A stretch of DNA of 64,000 bases from Phalacrocorax aristotelis. Taxonomy: Eukaryota; Chordata; Aves; Suliformes; Phalacrocoracidae. Below the pieces are notes generated by a model. The model searched no databases. It saw nothing but the letters and a program-made list of their open reading frames with translations, and had not been told where the DNA came from. This document shows, piece after piece, positions 42,701-51,983 of this stretch; within the stretch, counting starts at the first letter, position 1, and each line of letters begins with the position of its first letter. The stretch is from assembly GCF_949628215.1 (NCBI RefSeq), contig NC_134279.1:59069766-59133765 (forward strand), in the 5' to 3' direction. The translations under genes were made by a program, and so were the position numbers.

Positions 42701-43731
42701 TTACGGTCCTTTCTGTGGGAAGGTAAGACTTAGGTCATTTTATTGGATAGTTGTCTTGAGGATGCTACAGTGGCCCTTGTTGGATCAGATATCCATTGAT
42801 TCTAGCGTCAGTGATTTTTTTTTTGTAACCCTGGTACTATTAGACTGAAGTTTTTTCTGGAAGAAGTGAATGTGCTTGCTTGGTTGTTTTTTTAGAACTA
42901 TGTAAATAGATGGAGACTTACTGTGGGTATAAATCCAAAGCTATTTCTCTGTCGATACTGGCGAAAAAGAAACACTAATAAATTCCTGTTTCTGAATTAG
43001 AAATTTCTCAAGTGTGAGCTGTAGAAACCACTTCATTATGTCTTGTTATGTTTAACTCCTAGCTAATCTTGTAGTTGTCTTAGAAAATTACTGCTCTAAG
43101 TAGTAGTATACAATCTGTGGATTCTGCTTTAAAACATAATTTCCTAAGAAAGTGTGATTCAGCAGTAGTGAGTACTAAAAGTACATGTAGGTAATGGGAA
43201 GGAAGATGGCTCTGAAGTTTATGCACCCCAGGATACCATTGGCCGCCTTGGCCACAAGGGCACATCGCTGGCTCATGGTCAACTTATTGCCCACCAGCAC
43301 TCCTAGGTCCTTCTCAACAGAGCTGCTTTCCAGCAGGTCAGCCCCCAGCGTGTACTGGTGCATGGGGTTGTTCCTCCCCAGGTGCAGGACCTTGCACTTG
43401 CTTTTGTTGAATTTCATCAACCTACCGGGTGAGTGTCTGCTCTGATGTCTGGGTCTTGGAACATGAAAACCTGTCTGTACACTGGGTGCTGAGAATGATC
43501 TAGCTAATCTCTGGGGAAATAAAATTGAACCTTTCTTTTGTCTACCTCAGATTTAGAGTCACAAAAGTGGAGCACAAATCGAATTCTAAAGAACGGAAAA
43601 GCTTGATGTCTGTTACTGGTGTGGAGAGTGTCAATGGTGATATGCCTGCCACGCCTGTGAAACAGGAAGCCAGAGAAGCACCTGCCACGCCTGTGAAACA
43701 GGAGATGCAAGAGAGGAGAAGCTCAGAGTAA
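24188..43731 (+). CDS. RELL1: RELL1, RELT-like protein 1 (six coding exons)
   Basis: RELL1 is a RELT-family single-pass membrane protein that binds RELT and the kinase OXSR1. Joined at consensus, phase-matched splice sites, the coding exons are 24188-24275 (probable), 36431-36664, 38464-38535, 39825-39882, 42483-42722 and 43551-43731. The predicted protein is 290 residues, against about 271 in human. Residues 60-84 ([20 protein letters not shown] and following) form the transmembrane segment, followed by a basic KKKGYRC stop-transfer. The cytoplasmic part holds [14 protein letters not shown], a Ser/Pro-rich stretch, [18 protein letters not shown] and the OXSR1-binding RFRV motif, whose first Arg codon is split across the last coding junction. 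Identity is secure from exon 2 onward. Exon 1 is less certain: it fits in phase and length but shows no strong signal peptide. The C-terminus carries a duplicated PATPVKQE block. Confidence 0.93.
28601..28628. repeat. (CCAT)n microsatellite
   Basis: About five CCAT/CCAA tetramers lie inside RELL1 intron 1. Confidence 0.75.
29046..29543 (-). mobile_element. CR1 LINE 3' fragment, antisense to RELL1
   Basis: On the minus strand this reads as the 3' part of a CR1. Its 3' end at 29046 reads CCATTCTGTGATT in the minus direction, and the ORF2 tail includes [20 protein letters not shown]. It is 5'-truncated at about 29543. The opening AATCACAGAATGGTAGGGGT on the plus strand is the familiar avian CR1 terminus. 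It lies in RELL1 intron 1. Confidence 0.93.
29612..29937 (+). mobile_element. CR1 LINE 3' fragment, sense to RELL1
   Basis: This begins near TATATGAAAGGAGGTTGTAG and encodes degraded ORF2 tail segments ([17 protein letters not shown], then a frame shift). It ends with the CR1 3'UTR (CTTGATGATCTTAAGAGTC) and a short GATTCTAT tail. It closely resembles the 3' part of the copy at 2445-3360 and differs from the adjacent antisense copy, so the two neighbours come from different CR1 subfamilies. Confidence 0.92.
33149..33497. repeat. 18-bp minisatellite, 19 copies
   Basis: Nineteen head-to-tail copies of TTATTCCTCTGCTTCAGC occupy 33149-33490, followed by a 7-nt partial copy. By eye the copies are identical, so the array is young or recently homogenised. 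Because 18 is a multiple of three it stays open on both strands, reading AYSSAS on plus and an RNKLKQ-type repeat on minus. I take this as a by-product and not as a gene. Each sense unit ends in a pyrimidine tract plus CAG, resembling a 3' splice site. It lies in RELL1 intron 1, about 2.9 kb upstream of exon 2. Confidence 0.97.
33498..33917 (-). other. Unrecognised open stretch beside the minisatellite
   Basis: A minus-strand open frame of 143 codons (33917 to 33486) abuts and slightly overlaps the minisatellite. The translation ([18 protein letters not shown] at the start) resembles nothing I recognise, has no clear domain, and lies inside RELL1 intron 1. Its openness may be chance. I do not call it a gene. 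Confidence 0.2.
35535..35640 (+). mobile_element. Degraded CR1-like 3' relic
   Basis: The segments AACAGGTTGCCTAGAATGG, CTGAGCAACCTGATCTAATC and TTTGGACTAATAAACTTTAG align in order with the CR1 3' region (AACAGGCTGCCCAGAG, GAGCAACCTGATCTAG, TTGGACTAGATGACCTT), with an internal gap. It is old and heavily mutated. Confidence 0.5.
36431..36664 (+). CDS. RELL1: RELL1 coding exon 2 (juxtamembrane and transmembrane)
   Basis: A 234-nt exon between acceptor CATAG and donor GTAATA. It completes Asp, then encodes NGEFHQV, a Thr/Ser-rich linker, the transmembrane segment [20 protein letters not shown] and following, and the cytoplasmic [18 protein letters not shown]. This matches human RELL1 almost residue for residue across the membrane segment. 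The ectodomain stub is poorly conserved. Confidence 0.95.
36665..38463 (+). other. RELL1: RELL1 intron 2
   Basis: AT-rich intron with consensus ends (GTAATA donor, CTTGTACAG acceptor). Nothing else recognised. Confidence 0.8.
38464..38535 (+). CDS. RELL1: RELL1 coding exon 3
   Basis: A 72-nt exon encoding [17 protein letters not shown] and NYIMKNE, between acceptor TGTACAG and donor GTATAG. The block DTVGQIV-YIMKNE is a RELT-family signature just inside the membrane. Confidence 0.95.
38536..39824 (+). other. RELL1: RELL1 intron 3
   Basis: AT-rich intron with no recognised feature; the acceptor is TCTCATTGCAG. Confidence 0.8.
39825..39882 (+). CDS. RELL1: RELL1 coding exon 4
   Basis: A 58-nt exon encoding (A)[18 protein letters not shown] and the first two bases of a Ser codon. 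[11 protein letters not shown] is conserved with human RELL1. The donor is GTAATT. Confidence 0.94.
39883..42482 (+). other. RELL1: RELL1 intron 4
   Basis: A 2.6-kb AT-rich intron with no recognised exon or repeat; the acceptor is TTCTCCTACAG. Confidence 0.75.
42483..42722 (+). CDS. RELL1: RELL1 coding exon 5
   Basis: A 240-nt exon encoding the Ser/Pro/Gly-rich segment ([18 protein letters not shown]) and then the conserved Cys/His block: [28 protein letters not shown], ending [10 protein letters not shown] with Arg split across the intron. The paired Cys and His residues recall a small metal-binding fold, but this is inference. The donor is GTAAGA. Confidence 0.96.
42723..43550 (+). other. 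RELL1: RELL1 intron 5, with an antisense CR1 fragment
   Basis: A short 0.8-kb intron. A CR1 fragment occupies about a quarter of it. The pyrimidine tract and CAG acceptor (CTTTTGTCTACCTCAG) lie downstream of the insertion and are not derived from it. Confidence 0.8.
43219..43428 (-). mobile_element. CR1 LINE internal fragment, antisense, in RELL1 intron 5
   Basis: On the minus strand this encodes a CR1 ORF2 segment ([19 protein letters not shown], then [18 protein letters not shown]). This is the region just downstream of the RT catalytic motif, homologous to about 2585-2780 of the first CR1 in the window. It is truncated at both ends and ends about 120 bp upstream of RELL1 exon 6. Confidence 0.92.
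43551..43731 (+). CDS. RELL1: RELL1 coding exon 6 (C-terminus, stop)
   Basis: The exon opens by completing Arg and encodes [20 protein letters not shown], with RFRV being the OXSR1/SPAK docking motif type. It continues with [17 protein letters not shown], a second PATPVKQE, and ERRSSE before TAA at 43729-43731. Human has a single PATPVK block followed by a short tail, so this tail is longer by about one 12-residue unit. Confidence 0.96.
43645..43716 (+). repeat. RELL1: 36-bp in-frame tandem duplication in RELL1 exon 6
   Basis: CCTGCCACGCCTGTGAAACA begins at 43645 and again at 43681, giving PATPVKQE twice. The first 23 bases of each copy are identical; the second halves have drifted. The duplication keeps the frame. 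Confidence 0.9.
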
Positions 43732-46543
43732 ACTGCAGGTATCAAACATTGGGAACTCATGTTGAAAGTGGTATGTTTTGAAGTAAGTGAAGGTAAATCA
43801 GTAAAGAGAAATGAAGTTGAAATTGTATTAGTTCTGCGTGAAGACTCATCTTTCACATTCAAAAGTTCCTAGAGAGTCTGCAAGAATTATATTTGATCAC
43901 TCAGTTAATGATAAATTGGTGAAGGCTAAATTATCCACCAAATTATTACCTAATTTTTTATTTAGACTTTGTAATTAAAGTAGATGTTGAAATAACTACT
44001 TTGTGGAGGTGGCATCAGTGGTCCAAGAAATAAAACATCTGCATATTAATTTTTGGCAATAAATGATGGTTCAGACTTAGTGGCAATGTGATTACCCGAA
44101 AGAAACAAATGCTGCTGACAGCTGCATCACTGGAATAACTACAGTGCTTCTTCCATTGTTTATTCATTAAGAAAGCATTCTGTAATTTTATCAATTTAGT
44201 AAGGAAGACACAGAGAGTTGGTATGCAATGGGATACTTCCAGCCTTTACTGGCAGCACAGGTATGACTGTTAAATTAAGCAGAGTGTATTTGTCTGGACT
44301 CTGCCTCGTCATTAAATCATACCCAATTTTTTGGAAGAAAAGAAGAGGAAGAAAGACTTAGAGGTGTGGTATGCTTCCAAATGGTTAAAAAGCTACGGAG
44401 GGTAATGGAGTAAATTGTTCTTTTTGTTCAGTGGGTAAGAAGGTAAATAGTAGGCTAATTGGCAAGGAGGTGGAGTTCATGTTTCAAAAATTAAGAATCT
44501 GGAATAAGCTGTCGAGTCTCTATTGCTGGACATTTTTAAGACCAAACTGCACGAATTCTTGTCAAAGCCAGTGTAAATACAGCTGGCCCTGCCTTGGAGG
44601 TAGGTGATAGACTGTAAGGACGATTGGGTTTTTTGTTTTGCTTCTTGTTCTGTGGCAAATTTTGGCAAATCACAGCTTTCTAATGGCTGCTGTCTCATTG
44701 CTGCTCTGTAATCTGTGAAGGAGCTACAGAGGTGCGTGAAAGACAAGCTTTACTCTAATTCTCTGATTCTGATGTATGTCCTGGTGCTCAGGGGCTTTTT
44801 TGTTGGTGTGGGTTTTTTTCCTTTCTTCCCTTTTTAAAAATTAGCTAAACACGATAGGAGATAACATCTACCTTCACTGGCTGCATTGGCATTTTCATGC
44901 CCAGCTAATTGTTTTGTTACTCCTGTGACTATTTTTTTTTTTTCTTATCCCTAATGGTAGCATGGTCAGACTGTTCATAATACAATTTTTGACTTAAAGG
45001 AAGACTAGTTATCATCTCTTAGAAACAGAAAGAAAAGGGCATAAATGAAAATGAAGTTAATTCCAGTGCACTTTGACTAAAAAAAAAAGAAGAAAAAATA
45101 ACTTCTGAAATCACTCTAAAAATGTTTTGTGGTCCAGCTTTCTAATTTGTTCTTCCTTCTCCTAAATAAGAAGGCTGTTTTCTGCAATTACCTGAAAGTT
45201 ATTCTCTAAATCTTAACCACTACTACTTTGATCTAAAAATATGCTGTTCTCTAGAGAGATATGATAGTACAGCTATAAAAAAATGAAATGTCCGTCTATG
45301 GCAGCTTTTTATTGTAGAACCTCCCTTAGGATTAAAGTATTGCCCTTTCTGAAAACACATGTTCTAATAGCAGAGAAATGGCTCAGTGGAATCTCTTACA
45401 AAGATCTCTCCAGTCCAACAGAACAATCTTGTAAATCATCTGGTAAACTAGCCAGGCCAGTTTGATGTGTGCTACAAAAAATAAACAGGTCTTGCTTGAA
45501 GATAATGGTATTGTTCCCTAGCATGGTTCTAGATCAGTTTTTGTCCACTGCTATCAAAAGCTGTTCACGTATAAACAGGTAGTAGTTAGAACTTTACTTC
45601 AATTACTTATTTCAGACTTGTAATAAATGATTACAGCTTAATTTACTGAAACTGAACAGATAAGCAGCATTTGACTTTTGTGACTCTAAATAAATCATGA
45701 TGAAAAGCATATAGTTTTGGAGAATTTGGCTCAGACCTTCAGATGCAGAAGAAGGCAGACACAAATGTATGTTTAACTGCTTCCAGAAAACGTTCTGGCA
45801 TTTGGAGGCAGTAGATCTGTGCTTTGTGGGCTGACCCTAACTGCTGTTACTGAAGAGTTCCTGACTGAAATGGGATTTCTGAGTTGGGCAGTACCTGAAT
45901 AATGTAATATTGCTGATTGCTTGTGTTCTCTGCTACTTTTGAGTTCAGGATTTTTTTGCCCTAAACGGAGATATTCTTAGTATTTTCTTGATGTGACCTC
46001 TACAGTGTTTCAGCTTATCCTAGTGTCTTGCTGGCTGCATCATTTGAAGTCGTAGCATGTCTTCTCCATGTCTCCAAGGTCCATGTTCTCAGCAGACTCC
46101 ATTTCATCAGTTAAGTTTATCTAAAATATGCTTAGTGGCACATAAAAAAGTAGTTAATATACAGCTGATAGCTGAAGGCAAAATTTTGAGTTGAGCTCTT
46201 GCACATCCATTGTAAGCTACTGAGTAAACAAGAACTTGAGGTACTGGTGCCCTGAAGCTATGTAACGTTTTCCATTCCTGATATCCTTTTCAAAGTTGTG
46301 CGTGCTTTGCACTGTGATGTGATTTGTCAGTTTGTCCATCCTTTTCATAAGTATCAGCTGAATTTTTAGTTCCTCTCCTTTTGGATTTCACATGCTAAAC
46401 TTGCAATGCACAGCAACCACTTAATGCAATTGTGGCATTTTTTTCCATTTCAGAACATCTGCTAACTTTTTAATTGCCATGTTCATCCTAAAACGAATTT
46501 TGCTACTTAGGCTTATTTTTAGAATTGTTTTCTTCTCTTGCAG
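43732..46543 (+). other. RELL1: Region after the RELL1 stop: probable 3'UTR intron
   Basis: Seven nt after the stop codon comes CTGCAG|GTATCA, a good donor at 43739, and at 46543 there is a strong acceptor (TTTTCTTCTCTTGCAG). I infer an intron within the 3'UTR. Alternatively the transcript continues unspliced to AATAAA sites near 44030-44062. An old CR1-like relic lies within. Confidence 0.5.
44485..44620 (+). mobile_element. Degraded CR1/L2-like relic
   Basis: GGAATAAGCTGTCGAGTCTC, TGGACATTTTTAAGACCAAA and CTGGCCCTGCCTTGGAGG follow the order of a LINE ORF2 tail and 3'UTR (TGGAACAAGCT, GAGTCTCC, TTCAAGACC, GACCCTGCTTGGAG). It is heavily mutated and its boundaries are vague. Confidence 0.45.
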
Positions 46544-49095
46544 GTGGAACTTTTAGAAGTTTGTCTGCTAGCACTTTGGAGAAAACTGAAAACTCCCAAG
46601 AGATGCATACTATTTAAGGAAATGTATTTATGGCACTGTAGCATTTTTACAAGTTCTGTGATGGCATCCATGCAAGGTTGAACACTTAATGGTTCTTTCA
46701 CTAGTAAAATCAGTAAGATTTAGACACTCAAATACTGTTGAGCTGTGTGGACCTCATACCAAATGTTAGGCTTCGTCTTGGAAAGAAAAAATACAAGTTT
46801 TTCAACAGGAAAGGAAAAGGCCTTATCAACTAATGTTACTCTTTTTGCACTTAGGCAAGACTTTTTAATGACCTCAATAGCACAAGTAATATGATTACCC
46901 AATGGATAAACTGTGTTCACCCCTCTGGTCTGTCTGGATTTTTCTCCTCTGTTCTTCCCCTCCAGAATTGACAAGTGTTTGCTGAAGATAAAAACCATCC
47001 TCTGGAAGGTGAAAATATTCTTGTAATCAAACTACTAGTAGCCAAGCAAAACATACAAGGAAATAATTGTCAGCCAAATCTACATGTGTGCCTTTAGTAC
47101 ATAAGCCCTCAGACTCTGTGAAGGGTACTTCATAGTACAGAATGGTTCAGCTATATGTAGACGTTAATTTAAATTTTTGTCTTCCCCCTCCTTACCTCCC
47201 TCTTACTACTTAACATAGGCTGAAGAGCATCTTTTCCTGTGCAGTTGGGTGAGGTCTTGGGAAGGTTACTTTCCTTAAGGGTGCTTGTTCTCCTGTTTTC
47301 TTGTAACTACTCACTCGTATTTGAAGAACACCTAATAGTTTTGCCTTTCTTTTTGTTTTACCCATAGGTTCCTTATTAAGTTAAGGCAACTTATTTCAGC
47401 CATTAGATAAGGAACGGAATATTTGGCATTAAAAATTTGTAGACTATTTACTAAAGTACTTCAGAGTGGCTTTATTGGACTGAGGGTAGCTGTTTTAATT
47501 GGCACCAAAATCTTAAGCCAATGTGAGTTAAGCGAGTATTTTAAGTGTGACTTACTGCCAAAAATGCCAGTTTTGGTTTTGTGATGTTAATTCTTTGTGT
47601 CTACTTACAATCTCTGTTTTGTCCTGTTACTTGTTTTTGGGAGGGAATACTTCGCAATACTTCAGCAAAATTTGCTGCATAATAGAAACTGAAAAATAAC
47701 ATTTTTTTCTGAGTGCCTGAGAATATAAGCTCTAATGTAATGCATTTTAGTAGAGATTGCAGTATATTCTGAGAACTATAAAGTAACTTATTCTGCTTGA
47801 TGAACTCAATGAAAATCAGTGTTTGTTTTGAAATTGATTTTTTTTAGATTAATACTTTCAATCCTTTTAGTCCAAGTGCTCTAAAGTGTTTCTCCTTCAG
47901 GTCTGAGAATCAGGTTTTTTCATCAGTTTATGTAGTGTTAACAATCAATGTGTACAAAGATGGAAATTATTCTTCTTGCTTATTTATTAAATACTCCCAC
48001 CTTTTGTCAGGAAACATCAAGTTTATTTCACTCTTGCTGAAAGGATGTGCTGTTGATGGTCTTCCTTTTACTTGTATCCATGAGATACTGACTGGACCTA
48101 TAAATACATACTTTTCGCTGATGCTATGTTTGCCAAAAAGAAAACCCCAAACCCACCACCCACCAAATCTCTGAAAAGCATAAATAGTTTATCATTCCTT
48201 TAATAATGGATATTTTTAGAGATTATTGGCCATCCTTGAGAACCGAAAGTAACTGTTTGGCCAGGACTGGAACTTCAGTGTTTATCATCGCTGCTTCCAT
48301 TAATTTAAACCTGGCTTAAGAAATCTCTTCCATATATAACATAAACACCAAGATTATCTTACAGGCATAAATTTAATATTCTTGAATTTTTTTCTTCTTA
48401 AATCTCCACTTGATTATTTGTATGAAGCACTAATATTTCTAGAAGAATTTAATTAGTATTGGTTATAGTAGTTCGCTTTCAGTTTCCAAGAAATTGAGAG
48501 CTATGAGTATAAAATGTTACTGGAAAAAGGGAGTATTGGGCAAAACAAGCAGCTTCAAATAATCTTCAGAAAAGAGATACAGTTATAGACTGTCCCAAAA
48601 GCTTTAAAAAAAAAGGGGGGGAATGGATTTTGATAGTACTGTGTTTTTATACATGATGATAGGTTAGAACTGCAAGTAAATTTGCCAAAAAGATGGAAGA
48701 AAATTTAAACAGAATAAACAGAAATATGTATTTTTTTACTTAATTTAAAAGTAGTTTTTATTTTGATTCAATTGGAAATATGTAGAATAAAAGAAATGAA
48801 AATGTGTTGAATATGTAAAATATTGTTTACCTGTATGAAATATTTCTAAGGTATTACAAGACCTGGTATATGCAAGAATTTAATTTGTGCATTGTTACTT
48901 CAATAAGAGGCTTTAGAAACTGTTGCCTGTTTCATTGCATTTAGCACTACACTCTGCTGTTTTGTATAGATATGGATATTGCCATATTAGTCTGCCTTTC
49001 TTAAATTTGCATATCAGATGTAATTTTAACAAAGTAGTTTATATACCACTTTTGTACTACCAAGCAGTAAATAAAAAATACTGATTCTTAAGCTT
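46544..49095 (+). other. RELL1: RELL1 3'UTR exon (inferred)
   Basis: This starts after the TTCTCTTGCAG acceptor and is AT-rich without coding content. It ends near AATAAA at 49069-49074, with T/G-rich sequence downstream; an earlier AATAAA sits at 48786-48791. The extent is inferred from signals only. Confidence 0.5.
49069..49074 (+). terminator. RELL1: Candidate RELL1 polyadenylation signal
   Basis: AATAAA followed within 30-60 bases by T/G-rich DNA (GCTTGCTTGTGACTTC). It is the last good signal before the intergenic space. Confidence 0.5.
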
Positions 49096-51700
49096 GCTTG
49101 TGACTTCTTAAGCCTGCATCCATTGCGTGAAATTTAAGCTTTGCACAGTCTTAATGTATAATGCAGTCTATTTGCGTCTTAAGTTTGTGTTTATGGAGGT
49201 AGCGAGAAGGTTAGACTGTTGTGTGGTGTGCTTCAGTGCAGTTTTGTTTTATTGAGAAAGGTCAATGGCAAATACTACTTTACTTCCATATTTTATATGG
49301 GAAAGAAGAAAATCTATACTTTAATCCAAGCTGGTATACGATTAAAGAGCTTTTACCTTTAAAGTATCAAGACTTCTAACTTCCTATTATATTTGACAAT
49401 GAGATTTAAAAAAATAGTTATCTTTATTCTCAATTGTTTTCATAAGGTATGGAATGAAAAATTACAAATGACAGGAAGCTCTTTGCAGTTGCTTCCTCTC
49501 AGCCTGTGTCCCCTTGCGATACTACAATGCTTAATTTGTTATGTTATGTTCTCACATATGACTATGGTCTGTAAATGGCATTAAAAATGAGTTTTCCTGT
49601 ATGAATTGTGTGAAGGAGTCTCAAAGCATGTTGTTGTGGCTAGCTGAGATAGAATTATCAGTGTGCCAGCCTGTTTGCAGGTTTTTTGTTCTTTATTTCA
49701 GTGTTCCTAGCTGTATCATACACGGTCTGTTTTGAGGTCTATAATTTTAAAGGTTTGTATACAGCTGTGGTTTATATTCAGAATTAAAAAAAAAAAATCC
49801 CTCCAAGGCCAACATTTTCAAAGATAATTGAGACAGTGCTGGTCGTGAAGCTTCTGGAAATTGAACACACTTCCTGATTCTCATTTTCAGTGATTTTTTT
49901 TTTTTTATTCCTTTCTTCTTCTACATAACAAAATAATCTGAGACTAATATATTACACTACTTCTTGTTCCCTTAGCATGTTTTCCCTTGTCTCCTTTTCC
50001 TTGACTTTCTAATGCTTTGAGGTTATACTGAAGTTAAAACTCAATGCAAATATAACCATATCAACAAGCTTTGATGCCAAAAAGCTAAGGATAGAAGATT
50101 GTAAATTTGCGTATACGGTTTTTATTAGATAGTGTGTGCATATATTGAAATACAAGAGGATTGCTATATTAAAGTTAGAGAAATTCTATTATAACTGGCC
50201 TGACAGAGTACTCAAAAGAAATGTGAAGATTCTTTTCCAGATGGAATTTTTTTTTACATGGATAATACTTCTGTTATTTTTTTCTCAATACAGACACTTT
50301 TTTTAGTAGAGCATTATGCCAAAATTCAGGATCCTACCTCATGCTGCTGTAGCAACACAGATGAGGGAGCTACTTCTACCTTTAATAAAATCTGATTTTA
50401 CTTGTAAAGAGCACAGAGCATATGTGCAGCGTATTTTTGAAAGATGGCAAGGATTAAAGCATTTCTTTTCTGAATCCCTGTATGAACAACCTCAGGTGAA
50501 AGGCATACCCTGGTGTACTTGGTAGCTCATTGCCAATTTCTTTGTGAACTGTCTCCCTATTTTTCACAGGTACAGAAACCTTGCCAAAATTGGTACCTTA
50601 TATGATCCCTGTACTCAGAAGCGTTTTGTGTATTAGTTGTGTAAAGTCAGTGTTATTTCAGCCAGCTGGTTTCGTTTAAAAAGATGATGTGAAAGCACAA
50701 GTGGTTTTGTAGGTACTTCAAGTCTATGGGTAGATGTTGCACCTATGCACTTTCTCTAGAAACAAACCCAGGGTTCCATATTCCTGAAGTGTGCGTGTGC
50801 ACAGCTCGGAGTGGGGAGCTCTCCTGAGCCTGCTGGAGAGATGTGGCGGCCTATGGTGCTGGGTAGCAGGGCCAAACTGGAAGATATGGGAGGAGGGAGA
50901 TGGGTACTAAAAGCATGATAGGAAAAGACAGGGAAAAGGGTGTCAGGTAAGTTTATTTGGGTTTGGGTTGTGGGGCTTGTTGTTTGGTGCTGGTTCCGCC
51001 CCCCCCACCAAAGGAATTGAGCTTGTACTTACTGCATACTAACACAAAATGATGTGGGTTAAAAAGTGCCTTTTTCTGAGATTATTCATCTCTTTGAGAC
51101 ATAGTCTGTTCTGGGTTGGTAATGCTGAAATCATCTACTGAGTTGGAACATGAGACTGTTTGTCTTAAGGAATTAAGTTTCCTTAATATATGTTGAGCAC
51201 TCCCACCCGTGCCCTGGACATAGTTTGCAGTGCAAATCAATTTGTATCTATTAAACTAGGGTTTCTGTGCACTTTGGGCCTGTTTTTTCCTTTTTCCTGC
51301 TGAGTGTGTAATACTACTGCTAATGAATAAACAGGAAGACAGAGTGCTCAAGCCTTGATCTAATATTAATGAACAACATGTAAGACTTGGCTAGATAATG
51401 ATGGATTTAGATTCAATTTTTGTCTCAGTGTTTTTGAAGTCCTGTATGTGGGAATTTTGTTTGAGGGAATTTGCACTTAGGCTCAAAGTACTGGCAGATG
51501 CTGGATGCAATTTCCATTTCTCTTCTTGTTTTCTGTATTCTTGTTGATTTTTTTTTTTTTTTTCCCTTTCCAGTTGTAGGAGTGTGTGCTAAGGGGCTGC
51601 TGGTCTGTTTACTCTTGCTGTAATTTGATTGTGTCTCTTGTTCTGGATATACCATTTCTTCTCTCTGCACCACCTGTGGCAGGGCTGGCTGGTTTTTGAA
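49096..51700. other. RELL1-C4orf19 intergenic space, left part
   Basis: AT-rich DNA. A 70-codon open frame at 50316-50525 (start MPKFRILPH) matches nothing I recognise. No repeat was identified. Confidence 0.45.
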
Positions 51701-51923
51701 CTGCTGCTGCACAGAGCTGCAAGGCACCCAGCCAGCCCCGCGGCTGCGTTCGTGGCAGGTTAAGACCGTCTGGTGAGGCAAAACTAGTAAAAGGCTATGT
51801 AAGGCTGGGGCAAGATGATGAAAAGGAAGTTGAGCAGTTTGAGAAAGTAGGAGTCTGTTCCTGTAACTCTCAGAGAAAAGAAGGCAGGAGAGACGGCAGG
51901 CCCGTAACACTGGAAGCGCGAAG

Positions 51924-51983
51924 ATGGCGGAAGCCTGTGAAGAGACATACCGACAAGGTCTGAAAGCTGCCTGTGTTGTTGAA
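51924..51983 (+). promoter_or_regulatory. YY1-like site with ATG and strong splice donor (candidate first exon)
   Basis: AAGATGGCGG at 51921-51930 is a consensus YY1 element of the kind found just downstream of TATA-less start sites, often overlapping the start codon. The ATG has a strong Kozak context (A at -3, G at +4) and opens 20 codons (MAEACEETYRQ at the start, AACVVE at the end), followed at phase 0 by a perfect GTAAGT donor at 51984. The local sequence is more GC-rich than the flanks. No matching downstream exon was recognised, so it may be a lncRNA or unknown gene promoter, or chance. Confidence 0.3.

Noticed and set aside
50316-50525. 70-codon plus-strand frame (start MPKFRILPH)
   Set aside because: Short, no recognised family, and no splice or promoter context that supports it.
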